Part shown: piece by piece, positions 17,778-26,002 of the stretch
Layout: each line of letters starts with the position of its first letter
Position numbering within the stretch: position 1 is the first letter of the stretch
DNA from: Amycolatopsis sp. cg9
Lineage (GTDB): Bacteria; Actinomycetota; Actinomycetes; Mycobacteriales; Pseudonocardiaceae
NCBI RefSeq assembly: GCF_041346945.1
Contig: NZ_CP166850.1
Span: forward strand, 7,796,501 to 7,860,500
Length of the DNA stretch: 64,000 nt
Direction: 5' to 3'
Notes under the pieces: generated by a model
Told to the model about the DNA's origin: nothing
The model's database searches: none
Seen by the model: the letters and a program-made list of their open reading frames with translations, nothing else
Program-made: the position numbers and the translations under genes

Positions 17778-18593
17778 GTGCGCTCCCACTCCTATGACGA
17801 CGTGCTGGCCGGCCGACGCCGCAAGAAGGTGCCGGAGGTGCCCGCCGAACCCGGTCTCGTGGTCGAGGACCCGGTCAGCGGCTTCTGCGGCGCGGTGGTG
17901 AAGATCGAGTACGGCAACGTCGTGCTCGAAGACGCCAAGGGCCGCCACCGCGTCTTCCCGTTCGCCCCGGCCGGTTTTCTGCTGGAGGGCAAGCCGGTGA
18001 CGCTGGTGCCGGTCAAAGCCCCGGCCAAGGCACCCGCCCGGCAGGTCTCGGCGTCCGGCTCGGTCAAGGTCCAGGGCCTGCAGGCCCGCGTCGCCCGCGA
18101 CTCCCGCATCTGGGTCGAAGGCAAGCACGACGCCGAGCTCGTCGAACGCGTCTGGGGCCACGACCTGCGCGTCGAAGGCGTCGTCGTCGAACCGCTGGAC
18201 GGTGTCGACGTCCTCGCCGACCGGATCGCCGAGTTCGGCACCGGCTCCGGCCGCCGGCTCGGCGTGCTGGTCGACCACCTCGTGCCCGGCAGCAAGGAGT
18301 CCCGACTCGTCGAGGCGATCCGCGACGAGAACGTGCTGGTCACCGGCCACCCCTACATCGACGTCTGGGAAGCCGTTCGGCCCGAGGCGGTCGGCATCCG
18401 GGCGTGGCCGAAGATCCCGCGCGGCACCGAGTGGAAGCAGGGGATCTGTGACGCGCTCGGCTGGGGGCAACCTTTCGAAGGCTGGCAACGTGTGCTGAGC
18501 GGGGTGAGCAGTTTCCGCGACCTCGAGACCCCGCTCATCGGGGCCGTGGAGCGGCTCATCGACTTCGTCACCGAACCCGCCGAGGAGGACTGA
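17778..18593 (+). CDS. DUF3097 family protein
   Basis: 271 aa, a family restricted to actinobacteria with no assigned function. The GTG start lies 8 nt after a TAGGTT -10-like box (17764-17769), suggesting a leaderless message. The N-terminal third has short beta strands (FCGAVVKIEYGNVVLED); the C-terminal part (RIWVEGKHDAELVERVWGHD, LGVLVDHLVPGSKES) looks like a Toprim-like fold with an acidic GKHD..E and VDH..PGS pattern. That Toprim resemblance is my inference. Monocistronic. Confidence 0.85.
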   Translation: MRSHSYDDVLAGRRRKKVPEVPAEPGLVVEDPVSGFCGAVVKIEYGNVVLEDAKGRHRVFPFAPAGFLLEGKPVTLVPVKAPAKAPARQVSASGSVKVQGLQARVARDSRIWVEGKHDAELVERVWGHDLRVEGVVVEPLDGVDVLADRIAEFGTGSGRRLGVLVDHLVPGSKESRLVEAIRDENVLVTGHPYIDVWEAVRPEAVGIRAWPKIPRGTEWKQGICDALGWGQPFEGWQRVLSGVSSFRDLETPLIGAVERLIDFVTEPAEED

Positions 18594-18677
18594 ATGTCCG
18601 ATTTGTCCAAGGTCACGCGAAGGTCACGTCCCGTCACTGCGCCGGTGCGATCCGGCGCGATCTGAGAGCATGAAGCC

Positions 18678-19112
18678 ATGTCTTGGGCACTGGTCTGGTT
18701 GATCGTCGGCATCGCCCTGATGATCGCCGAGGTCGTCTCCGGCGACTTCGTGCTGATCATGCTGGGCGTCGCGGCGCTCTTCGGCGCCGGCGCCGAGGTG
18801 CTCACCGGGAACCTGTTCATCGACGTCGCCGTGTTCGCCGTCGCCTCCGTCGGCATGCTCGCGCTGGTGCGACCGGCGCTCAAGCGCCGCTTCCTCACCG
18901 GCCCGACCCACCACACCGGCATCGAAGCGCTGATCGGCGCCCGCGCCGTCGTCCTGTCCACAGTGGACTACGAGGCGGGCCAGGTGAAACTGGCCGGGGA
19001 CGTCTGGTCGGCGCGCAGCATGTCGGAGCACCTCCCGCCCATCCAGCCCGGCACGTCGGTCACGGTCGTCGAGATCTCCGGAGCCACCGCCGTCGTTTCG
19101 GCCGAGCCGTGA
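18678..19112 (+). CDS. NfeD family membrane protein
   Basis: 144 aa. Three or four hydrophobic helices in the first 75 residues (WALVWLIVGIALMIAEVV, FVLIMLGVAALFGAGAEV, LFIDVAVFAVASVGMLAL), then a soluble OB-fold domain (IGARAVVLSTVDYEAGQVKLAGDVWSA is the NfeD-C hallmark). NfeD proteins pair with SPFH proteins in membrane microdomains. Its stop overlaps the start of a short SPFH gene (GTGA), and a full SPFH gene follows, so the operon is nfeD-SPFH-SPFH. Confidence 0.92.
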   Translation: MSWALVWLIVGIALMIAEVVSGDFVLIMLGVAALFGAGAEVLTGNLFIDVAVFAVASVGMLALVRPALKRRFLTGPTHHTGIEALIGARAVVLSTVDYEAGQVKLAGDVWSARSMSEHLPPIQPGTSVTVVEISGATAVVSAEP

Positions 19113-19597
19113 GCCTCGGGCTCGTCACCGTCCCCGAAGGCCGGGCCGCGGTGATCGAACGGCTCGGCGAGTTCCGCGCCGTGCTCGGCCCCGGCCGCCA
19201 CTTCGTCCTGCCCTTCGCCGACCGCGTCCGGGCGCGCGTCGACCTGGGCGAGCAGATCCTGTCCGCGCCGCCCCGGCCGGTCGAGACAGGAGACGGCCGG
19301 GAAGTCGACGTCGGCTTCGAATTCGTCTTCACGATCACCGATCCGCGGCTTGCGACCTACGCGATCACCAACCCGGCGCTCGCGATCGAACAGCTGACCC
19401 GCACCGCACTGCGGCAGGAAGCCGGCCTGACCACCGCCGAGCGCGCCGTCGCCGCGCCGGGGGACCTCCACCGTACGGTGTGGACGGTCCTGCACGACAC
19501 CACCGGCCGCTGGGGCGTCGCCGTGCAGCGGCTCGAGCTCTCGGTCCGTCCACCCGCGGCACCCGGAACACCGTCAACCGCACAAGAATGGTACTAG
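19109..19597 (+). CDS. Short SPFH (band 7) domain protein without membrane anchor
   Basis: 162 aa from GTG 19109, overlapping nfeD. It aligns with the first half of the SPFH protein that follows (shared patterns: VPEGRAAVIERLGEFRAVLGPGRHFVLPFADRVRARVDLGEQ, with VERxG and LREQ-like segments), but lacks both the N-terminal hydrophobic helix and the coiled-coil and flotillin tail. It is half the usual length. It may be a partner or a decaying duplicate. The reading frame is intact with normal codon use, so a function is possible. Confidence 0.75.
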   Translation: MSLGLVTVPEGRAAVIERLGEFRAVLGPGRHFVLPFADRVRARVDLGEQILSAPPRPVETGDGREVDVGFEFVFTITDPRLATYAITNPALAIEQLTRTALRQEAGLTTAERAVAAPGDLHRTVWTVLHDTTGRWGVAVQRLELSVRPPAAPGTPSTAQEWY

Positions 19598-19613
19598 GTA
19601 AGGGGAAATTCTC

Positions 19614-21032
19614 TTGACCGGATTTGTGATCGGGCTGGTCATAGCCTTGGCCTTGCTCGTGGTCATCACGATAGCCAAGGCGGTCATGGTGGTGCCGCAG
19701 GCGCAGTCCGCCGTGATCGAGCGGCTCGGCCGGTTCCGCACGGTCGCCTCGCCGGGCCTGAACATCCTCGTGCCGTTCCTGGACAAGGTGCGCGCCCGGA
19801 TCGACCTGCGCGAGCAGGTCGTCTCGTTCCCGCCGCAGCCGGTGATCACCGAGGACAACCTGACGGTGTCGATCGACACGGTCGTCTACTTCCAGGTCAC
19901 CGACTCGCGCGCCGCGGTGTACGAGATCTCGAACTACATCGTCGGTGTCGAGCAGCTGACCACCACCACGCTCCGCAACGTCGTCGGTGGCATGAGCCTC
20001 GAGCAGACCCTGACCTCCCGCGACTCCATCAACAGCCAGTTGCGCGGCGTCCTCGACGAAGCCACCGGCCGCTGGGGCATCCGCGTCGCCCGCGTCGAGC
20101 TGAAGGCGATCGACCCGCCGCCGTCCATCCAGGACTCGATGGAGAAGCAGATGCGCGCCGACCGCGAGAAGCGCGCCATGATCCTCACCGCCGAAGGCCA
20201 GCGCGAATCGGCGATCAAGACCGCGGAAGGCCAGAAGCAGAGCCAGATCCTCGCCGCGGAAGGTGCCCGGCAGGCCACCATCCTCGCCGCCGAGGCCGAG
20301 CGGCAGTCGCGGATCCTGCGGGCCCAGGGTGAGCGGGCCGCGCGCTACCTGCAGGCGCAGGGCCAGGCGAAGGCGATCGAGAAGGTGTTCGCCGCGATCA
20401 AGGCCGGCCGCCCGACCCCGGAGGTGCTGGCCTACCAGTACCTGCAGACGCTGCCGCAGATGGCGCAGGGCGACGCGAACAAGGTCTGGATGATCCCCAG
20501 CGACTACGGCAAGGCCCTCGAAGGCTTCGCCCGCGCGCTCGGTGCCCCCGGCGACGACGGCGTGTTCCGCTACGAGCCGCCGAAGGACGACGTCCCGGAC
20601 AAGCCCGACCTCGAGGACGAAGAGGTCTCCAGCTGGTTCGAGACCAAGAGCGACCCGAAGGTCGCGGAGGCCGTCGCGGCCGCGGAAGCCGTGGCCCGCA
20701 AGGAGGTCCCGGCGATCGGGGCCCCGTCGACGCCGCCCGCGCGCCCGTCGATCCCGCGGCCGGCCCAGCAGCAGGCGGCACCGGAAGCGGACGAGGAGCG
20801 CGGCACGGAGGTCACGCCGGCCCCGCAGCAGCCCCCGACCCCGCAGAGCGGCCAGCCGGCGCTGCCCCAGCCGCAGTCCCCGGCCGGCCCGCCCCCGGGT
20901 GGCCAGTACCAGGGGCAGCCGCAGGGCCAGCCGCAGTCGCCGCCCCCGGGCCAGTTCGGCGGTCCGCAGCAGCAGAACCCGGGCAGCGGGCCGTTCCCGC
21001 AGCAGCCCCCGTTCGGCGGCCCGCGCCGCTGA
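19614..21032 (+). CDS. SPFH domain/stomatin-like membrane scaffold protein with Pro/Gln-rich tail
   Basis: 472 aa from TTG 19614, preceded by AAGGGG. N-terminal membrane helix (GLVIALALLVVITIAKAVMVV), SPFH domain about 30-190, then an Ala/Glu-rich coiled coil (repeated AEGQ/AEGARQ units, about 190-270). The last 120 residues are low complexity, rich in Pro, Gln and Gly, and probably disordered. Such proteins organise lipid microdomains and bind FtsH or NfeD partners. A strong inverted repeat after the stop probably ends transcription. Confidence 0.93.
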   Translation: MTGFVIGLVIALALLVVITIAKAVMVVPQAQSAVIERLGRFRTVASPGLNILVPFLDKVRARIDLREQVVSFPPQPVITEDNLTVSIDTVVYFQVTDSRAAVYEISNYIVGVEQLTTTTLRNVVGGMSLEQTLTSRDSINSQLRGVLDEATGRWGIRVARVELKAIDPPPSIQDSMEKQMRADREKRAMILTAEGQRESAIKTAEGQKQSQILAAEGARQATILAAEAERQSRILRAQGERAARYLQAQGQAKAIEKVFAAIKAGRPTPEVLAYQYLQTLPQMAQGDANKVWMIPSDYGKALEGFARALGAPGDDGVFRYEPPKDDVPDKPDLEDEEVSSWFETKSDPKVAEAVAAAEAVARKEVPAIGAPSTPPARPSIPRPAQQQAAPEADEERGTEVTPAPQQPPTPQSGQPALPQPQSPAGPPPGGQYQGQPQGQPQSPPPGQFGGPQQQNPGSGPFPQQPPFGGPRR

Positions 21033-21042
21033 CGCGCACGTT

Positions 21043-21091
21043 CGTGAAGGCCACCTTGAGGAACGCAGAGTTCCTGAAGGTGGCCTTCACG
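21043..21091. terminator. 22-bp inverted repeat, bidirectional terminator/REP-like element
   Basis: Arms at 21043-21064 and 21070-21091 pair at 21 of 22 positions around a 5-nt loop (GCAGA). The arm begins CGTGAAGGCCACCTT. It lies between the convergent SPFH and MFS genes and would form a very stable hairpin for both strands. No T-run, as is usual in high-GC actinomycetes. From memory, similar GTGAAGGCCACCTT hairpins recur between genes in Amycolatopsis genomes; this was not checked. Confidence 0.75.
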
Positions 21092-21096
21092 GGCTT

Positions 21097-22440
21097 TCAG
21101 CGCTGGTAGACGGTGACGTCGTCGATGTCGGCCTTCGAACGGTCCTTCAACGCGATCACGCACGCCACCGTGACCACCGCCGACAGCACGATGTAGCCCG
21201 AAATCGAGTACGGCGTCCCGGTCGCGTGCAGCAGCCACGTCGCCAGCAGCGGCGCCGGCCCGCCCGCGAACACCGACGCCAGCTGGTACCCCAGCCCGGC
21301 CCCGCCGTAGCGCAGGTGCGTCGGGAAGCTCTCGCCGATCAGCGCCGCCTGCGGGCCGTACTGCAGGGCGTGCGGGACGAACGACACCACCACCGCCACG
21401 AACACCAGCGCGTGGTTGCCGTGCGCCAGGATCGTGAAGTACGGGAACGCGATCACGGCGGTGAACACGGCCCCGGTCAGGTAGACCCGCTTGCGCCCGA
21501 AGCGGTCCGACAGCGTCGAGAACAGCGGGATCATCGCCAGCTCGCACGCCGCCCCGACGAGGACCGCGTTGAGCACGAACGTCTTGCTGAACTCGTGCCG
21601 CGCGACGACGTAGATCAGCACGTAGCTGGTGAACAGGTAGAACGGCATCTGCTCGCTGAACCGGACCCCGGCCGAGAGCAGGATTTCCCGCCAGTGGTGC
21701 TTGATCGCGTCGCGCACCGGCGTTTTCGCGGTCTGCCGGTTCTCCACGAGCTTGGCGAACATCGGCGTCTCGAGGATCTTCAGCCGGATCACGAGACCGA
21801 CCACGACGAGCACCAGGCTGGCCAGGAACGGCAGCCGCCAGCCCCAGGAGTCGAACGCCTCGGGGGAGAGGGTCGCCGACAGCAACGTCATGCCGCCGGT
21901 GCCGAGCACCAGCCCGACCGGCACGCCGATCTGCGCGAAACTGCCGAGCAGGCCGCGTTTCTTCTGGTCGCCCCACTCCATCGCGAGCAGCACCGAGCCG
22001 CTCCACTCGCCGCCGATGGCGATGCCCTGCACCAGCCGCAGCAGCACCAGGATCAGCGGTGCGGCGAACCCGATCGCCGACGTCCCGGGCAGCATCCCGA
22101 CCACGCCGGAGGAGATACCCATCAGCAGCAGGGTGACGATCAGCGTCGCCTTGCGCCCGATCCGGTCGCCCCAGTGCCCGAAGATCGCGGCCCCGACCGG
22201 GCGCGCGGCGAACCCGACCGCGTAGGTGGCGAACGACTGCATGGCTCCCGCGTAGGCGCTCGACGCGGGGAAGAACAGGTGCGGGAAGACCAACGCCGCC
22301 GCGGTGTTGTAGAGAAAGAAGTCGTACCACTCGATCGTCGTGCCGATGGCGCTCGCCAGCGCCGCCCGCCGCACCTGCACTTGACCCGACCTGCTGTCCG
22401 GCTCCACCTTGTGAGTGACGCCGTTGTCGCCCAAGACCAT
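21097..22440 (-). CDS. MFS transporter, metabolite:H+ symporter (MHS) family
   Basis: 447 aa, 12 predicted helices. The opening ALASAIGTTIEWYDFFLYNTAAAL is the signature of the MHS subfamily (KgtP, ShiA, ProP relatives), and the loop 2-3 motif GHWGDRIGRKATL is present. ATG 22440 is preceded by GGAGGTGTTGCGAG, a strong ribosome site. Probable substrate is an organic acid such as a dicarboxylate, but it cannot be read from sequence. Divergent from a TetR gene, whose palindromic operator lies about 110 bp upstream of this start. Confidence 0.92.
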   Translation of the reverse strand: MVLGDNGVTHKVEPDSRSGQVQVRRAALASAIGTTIEWYDFFLYNTAAALVFPHLFFPASSAYAGAMQSFATYAVGFAARPVGAAIFGHWGDRIGRKATLIVTLLLMGISSGVVGMLPGTSAIGFAAPLILVLLRLVQGIAIGGEWSGSVLLAMEWGDQKKRGLLGSFAQIGVPVGLVLGTGGMTLLSATLSPEAFDSWGWRLPFLASLVLVVVGLVIRLKILETPMFAKLVENRQTAKTPVRDAIKHHWREILLSAGVRFSEQMPFYLFTSYVLIYVVARHEFSKTFVLNAVLVGAACELAMIPLFSTLSDRFGRKRVYLTGAVFTAVIAFPYFTILAHGNHALVFVAVVVSFVPHALQYGPQAALIGESFPTHLRYGGAGLGYQLASVFAGGPAPLLATWLLHATGTPYSISGYIVLSAVVTVACVIALKDRSKADIDDVTVYQR

Positions 22441-22550
22441 CTCGCAACACCTCCGGTGACCGATGTCACACAACAGTGTGACGCCCGTCGACGGTTTCGG
22501 CGATCGATGACCAGTTTCTCGTCCAGTCGGTGACGAACTAAATGCCGAAT

Positions 22551-22586
22551 CTGCAACTTTGCAGAATCTGCAAGTTCAGCTACCGT
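22551..22586 (+). promoter_or_regulatory. TetR promoter with overlapping palindromic operators
   Basis: CTGCAACTTTGCAG (22551-22564) is a 6+2+6 perfect palindrome, overlapped by TGCAG-AAT-CTGCA (22560-22572). A -35 (TTTGCA, 22558) and -10 (TACCGT, 22581-22586) 17 bp apart put the start of transcription at or next to ATG 22593. The operators cover the -35, which is the layout of TetR autorepression; the divergent MFS gene may share it. Confidence 0.65.
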
Positions 22587-22592
22587 GGTCCC

Positions 22593-23216
22593 ATGGACAC
22601 CGACCGCGCCGGCCTCCGCGAGCGCAAGAAGCACGAAACGCGCATCGCGCTGAGCTGGGCGGCCATCCGGCTGACCGTCGAACGCGGCCTCGACAACGTC
22701 CGCATCGAAGACATCGCCGCCGAAGCCGGGGTCTCCACCCGGACCTTCAGCAACTACTTCGGCAGCAAGGGCGAGGCCATCGTCGCCCGGCACCACGACC
22801 GGGCGCGGGCGATCGCCGCCGCGCTGCGGGAGCGGCCCGCCGGGGAACCGATCTGGGCCGCCATCACCCAGGCCGCGCTCGACGGGTTCGCGCTCGGTCA
22901 GCCCGTACCCACCGGGCAGGCCGCCGACCAGTCGTGGATCGAAGGACTGCGGCTGATGGTCGCGGAACCCGCACTGCAGGGCGAGTTCCAGAAGGCCGGC
23001 GCGGCGGCCGAGGCCGAGTTCGCCGCCGCCGTCGGCGAACGCACCGGCACCGATCCCGACCGGGACGTCTACCCGCGGCTCGTCGCGGGGGTCGTCGGGG
23101 CCGCGCTCAACGTCGTCACCCAGCAGTGGCTCGTCGCCGAGCCGCCGCAACCGCTCGAAGCCCTCCTGCGCGACGTGTTCGGCCGGCTCGCCGCCGGTCT
23201 GCCCGAACCGCGCTGA
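22593..23216 (+). CDS. TetR family transcriptional regulator
   Basis: 207 aa. N-terminal TetR helix-turn-helix about residues 15-60 (VRIEDIAAEAGVSTRTFSNYFGSKGEAI). The C-terminal ligand domain is unassigned. The -10 box is 6 nt from ATG, so the message is probably leaderless. It lies between a divergent MHS transporter and a downstream flavin monooxygenase on the same strand (62 bp gap); both are candidate targets. Autoregulation is suggested by palindromes over its promoter. Confidence 0.92.
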   Translation: MDTDRAGLRERKKHETRIALSWAAIRLTVERGLDNVRIEDIAAEAGVSTRTFSNYFGSKGEAIVARHHDRARAIAAALRERPAGEPIWAAITQAALDGFALGQPVPTGQAADQSWIEGLRLMVAEPALQGEFQKAGAAAEAEFAAAVGERTGTDPDRDVYPRLVAGVVGAALNVVTQQWLVAEPPQPLEALLRDVFGRLAAGLPEPR

Positions 23217-23278
23217 CCCGCCCATCCCGGAACGCCCGCTCGACGGGCTGTTTCGTGCTGCCCTGAAGGAGTTCCGCC

Positions 23279-24802
23279 ATGGAAGACGTCGTCATCGCCG
23301 GCGCCGGGCCCAACGGCCTCATGCTCGCCTGCGAACTCGCCCTCGCCGGCGTTCGCCCGCTGGTCCTGGAACGGCTGACCGAGCCGACCACCGAGAACCG
23401 CGCCAACGGGCTCGTCGGCCAGGTCGTCCGCCTCCTCGACCGCCGCGGGCTGCACGAGCGGCTGGCCGGCCCGCTCGGCCCGCCCGTGCCCGCGTTCGTC
23501 TTCGGGGCGATGCGCCTCGACCTGACCCTGGCCGACCCCAACCCGCTGACGATCCTCGGCGTGCCGCAGCGGCGCGTCGAAGCGATGCTCGGCGAACGCG
23601 CCGCCGAACTCGGCGTCGAGATCCGCCGCGGTCACGAGCTCACCGGCCTCGCCCAGGACGCCGACGCGGTCACCCTCGACGTCTCCGGTCCCGGCGGCCC
23701 GTCCCGGATCAGCACCCGCTACCTCGTCGGCGCCGACGGCGGTCGCAGCGCCACCCGCAAGCTCGCCGGCATCGGCTTCCCCGGCGTCACCGAAGACCGC
23801 ACCCTCTCCCACACCGCGAACGCGACCGTGCCGGCGGAGTTCGCCGACGCGCAATCCGGCGGCCTGCGCGTACCCGGGCACGGCGTCATCCCGCCGTTCT
23901 TCCACCACCGCACCGAAACCGGGCTGTTCGTCTACGCGCCGTTCCCGACCGGCACGCTCGTCACCACGATGGAGTGGACCGACGAGGAGGAGACCGGCGA
24001 CGAGCCGCCGATGACCCTCGACGAGCAGCGCGCGAGCATCCGCCGCGTCCTCGGGTTCGACCTGCCGATCGGCCCGCCCGAAGGCGACGGCCCGCACCTG
24101 CTGCGGCGGCTGCGCGGGCGCAACACCCGCCTGGCCGACAAGTTCCGCGACGGGCGCGTCCTGCTGGTCGGCGACGCGGCGCACATCCACTCCGCGATCG
24201 GCGGCCCCGGGCTCAACCTCGGCCTGCAGGACGCCGTCGGCCTCGGCTGGAAGCTCGCCGCGGTCGTGCGCGGCCGGGTGCCCGAGGGCCTGCTCGACAC
24301 CTACGAGAGCGAACGCCGCCCGGTCGCCGAGCGCGTCGTCATGCACACCCAGGCGCAGTCCGCGCTGATCTCGCCGGGACGCGACGTCACCGCGCTGCGC
24401 GAGCTGTTCGGCGAACTGCTGCGGCTGCCGGGCACGGTGCAGCACATCGCCGACCTGATGTCCGGCGCCGACGTCCGGTACGAACCGGCCACCGACCACC
24501 CGCTCGACGGTCGCTGGGCCCCGGACCTGGTGCTGGCCGACGGCACCCGGCTCGCCGAGCTGACCACGACGGCCCGGCCGTTGCTCCTGGACTTCACGAA
24601 CTCCCTCGGCGACGAGCTGCGCGGCTGGACCGACCGGGTCGACCTCGTGCCCGGCTCGGCGTCGGGTGAGGTGACCGCGGTGCTCATCCGGCCCGACGGC
24701 TACGTCGCCTGGGCGTCCAGCTCGCCGGAGCCCGGCGACACCGAGCGCAAAGCCCTGCGGACGGCGCTGGAGCGGTGGTTCGGCACCCCGGTTGACGTGT
24801 AG
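23279..24802 (+). CDS. FAD-dependent aromatic monooxygenase (PheA/TfdB, rifampicin-monooxygenase-like)
   Basis: 507 aa. FAD-binding GAGPNGLMLACELALAG (residues 8-24), DG motif in YLVGADGGRSATRKLAGI, and the second FAD motif GDAAHIHSAIGGPGLNLGLQDAVGLGWKLA. The C-terminus ends with a thioredoxin-like domain (LIRPDGYVAWAS) as in class A aromatic hydroxylases such as MhpA, Rox and tetracycline-type enzymes. GGAG sits 7 nt before the ATG. It could hydroxylate a phenolic compound or an antibiotic. The upstream TetR is the likely controller. The stop codon lies inside the promoter palindrome of the next operon. Confidence 0.9.
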   Translation: MEDVVIAGAGPNGLMLACELALAGVRPLVLERLTEPTTENRANGLVGQVVRLLDRRGLHERLAGPLGPPVPAFVFGAMRLDLTLADPNPLTILGVPQRRVEAMLGERAAELGVEIRRGHELTGLAQDADAVTLDVSGPGGPSRISTRYLVGADGGRSATRKLAGIGFPGVTEDRTLSHTANATVPAEFADAQSGGLRVPGHGVIPPFFHHRTETGLFVYAPFPTGTLVTTMEWTDEEETGDEPPMTLDEQRASIRRVLGFDLPIGPPEGDGPHLLRRLRGRNTRLADKFRDGRVLLVGDAAHIHSAIGGPGLNLGLQDAVGLGWKLAAVVRGRVPEGLLDTYESERRPVAERVVMHTQAQSALISPGRDVTALRELFGELLRLPGTVQHIADLMSGADVRYEPATDHPLDGRWAPDLVLADGTRLAELTTTARPLLLDFTNSLGDELRGWTDRVDLVPGSASGEVTAVLIRPDGYVAWASSSPEPGDTERKALRTALERWFGTPVDV

Positions 24803-24828
24803 GAGATCTCCTACGTATGGTCGGCGGC
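24792..24828 (+). promoter_or_regulatory. Promoter of VOC-arsR-SRPBCC operon with 16-bp palindrome in the spacer
   Basis: -35 TTGACG (24792-24797), 18-bp spacer, -10 TATGGT (24816-24821). The spacer holds the perfect palindrome GTAGGAGATCTCCTAC (24799-24814), which would block polymerase when bound. Transcription would begin at the A of ATG 24829. The ArsR regulator encoded as second gene is the obvious ligand. Confidence 0.75.
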
Positions 24829-25215
24829 ATGACGATCACCCACGTGCAGTTCCTGACCCTGCCCGTCGCCGACCACGCCCGCGCGCGGGACTTCTACGTG
24901 GGCAAGCTCGGCTTCGAAGCGCTCGTCGACCGCCGCACGCCCGAGGGCGGCCGGTTCGTGCTGGTCGCACCGAAGGGGGCGAAGACGGGGATCGTGCTGA
25001 CCGACCAGCCGGTCACCGGGATCGAGCCGGGCCCGCGGCACTTCCAGCTGCAGACCACCGACCTCGACGCCGACGTGGCCGCGCTGCGGGCGGCCGGGGT
25101 CGAGGTGGCGGAGCCGGAGGATCGGCCCTGGGGGCGGGCGACGTCGTTTCGGGACCTCGACGGCCACACCCTCGGGCTGCTCCAGCCGTCGGACTTCGGC
25201 AACGTCCCGAACTGA
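24829..25215 (+). CDS. VOC family (glyoxalase/bleomycin-resistance-like) protein
   Basis: 128 aa. Two beta-alpha-beta-beta-beta modules: HVQFLTLPVADHARARDFYVGKLGFEAL and PGPRHFQLQTTDLDADVAAL. Metal-ligand-like His (H5 in ITHVQF) and a late Glu/Asp region are present, but the family covers isomerases, dioxygenases and resistance proteins, so function is open. ATG 24829 fits the predicted transcription start (leaderless); an in-frame ATG at 24817 lies within the -10 box and is unlikely. Overlaps arsR by 1 bp (TGATG). Confidence 0.88.
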   Translation: MTITHVQFLTLPVADHARARDFYVGKLGFEALVDRRTPEGGRFVLVAPKGAKTGIVLTDQPVTGIEPGPRHFQLQTTDLDADVAALRAAGVEVAEPEDRPWGRATSFRDLDGHTLGLLQPSDFGNVPN

Positions 25216-25532
25216 TGCCGGTCAACGACGACGTCTTCGCCGCGCTGGCCAGCCCGGCCCGGCGCGAGGTCCTGCGGCTGCTGCTGGACGGCCCGATGCC
25301 GGCCGGCGCGATCGCCGAGCGGTTCGAGATGGCCCGGCCGAGCCTGTCGGAGCACCTGCGGGTGCTGCGGGAGGCCGGCCTGGTCGCCGAGCAGCGGCAG
25401 GGCCGCAACCGCGTCTATCGGCTGGACGCGGCGCCGCTGGAAGAAGTCGCGGACTGGCTGACGCCGTACGAGCGGTTCTGGCGGAGCAAGCTCGCGAACT
25501 TGCGTGACCTGCTCGACGAGGAGGACCTGTGA
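25215..25532 (+). CDS. ArsR family transcriptional repressor
   Basis: 105 aa, winged helix: LASPARREVLRLLLDGPMPAGAIAE, recognition helix region MARPSLSEHLRVLREAGLV and wing QRQGRNRVYRL. No metal-binding Cys pair, so it probably senses something other than metal; this is the ArsR/SRPBCC-pair subgroup. It sits between a VOC gene and an AHSA1-type SRPBCC gene with 1-bp and 4-bp overlaps, and probably represses its own operon through the palindrome at 24799-24814. Confidence 0.92.
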   Translation: MPVNDDVFAALASPARREVLRLLLDGPMPAGAIAERFEMARPSLSEHLRVLREAGLVAEQRQGRNRVYRLDAAPLEEVADWLTPYERFWRSKLANLRDLLDEEDL

Positions 25533-26002
25533 CCGACGACCCGACCGCGATCCACGTCGACCAGTTCCTCGCCCACCCGGCCCGCAAGGTGTGGCGCGCG
25601 CTGACCGAACCGGACCTGCTCGAACGCTGGATCACCATGCCCAACGACATCAAACCCGTGGTGGGGCACCGGTTCCGGTTGCTCGCCGAGCCGGTGCCCG
25701 CGGCCGGGTTCGCCGGCGGCCCGGTGGCGTGCGAGGTGCTCGAAGTCGAGCACGAACGCAAGCTCAGCATCCGCTGGGGTCCGCAGTGGACGGTCACCTG
25801 GCGGCTGGTCCCCGAAGGCACCGGGACCCGCCTGTTCCTCAGCCACGAAGGGTTCGACCCGGACGACGAGTTCCAGCGCGTGTCGCGGCGGATCATGGGT
25901 GGCGGCTGGCGGTCCCACGTACCGCGTGCGCTGGCCCGATTGCTGGACACGCTGCCGGACCCGGCCCCGTTACGATCGGGAGGTGAACCCCGCGACCGCT
26001 GA
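25529..26002 (+). CDS. SRPBCC/AHSA1 (START-like) domain protein
   Basis: 157 aa from GTG 25529 (GTGA overlap with arsR). START-like fold: HPARKVWRALTEPDLLERWI at the start and the amphipathic C-terminal helix MGGGWRSHVPRALARLLDTL. Such proteins bind a hydrophobic small ligand in a deep cavity and are commonly co-encoded with an ArsR repressor; the exact role is unknown. Third gene of the VOC-arsR operon. Its last 20 bp overlap the next TetR start. Confidence 0.9.
   Translation: MTDDPTAIHVDQFLAHPARKVWRALTEPDLLERWITMPNDIKPVVGHRFRLLAEPVPAAGFAGGPVACEVLEVEHERKLSIRWGPQWTVTWRLVPEGTGTRLFLSHEGFDPDDEFQRVSRRIMGGGWRSHVPRALARLLDTLPDPAPLRSGGEPRDR

Noticed and set aside
18605..18640. AAGGTCACG direct repeat before nfeD
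   Set aside because: Only two short copies, not placed on a clear promoter; too little to call an operator.
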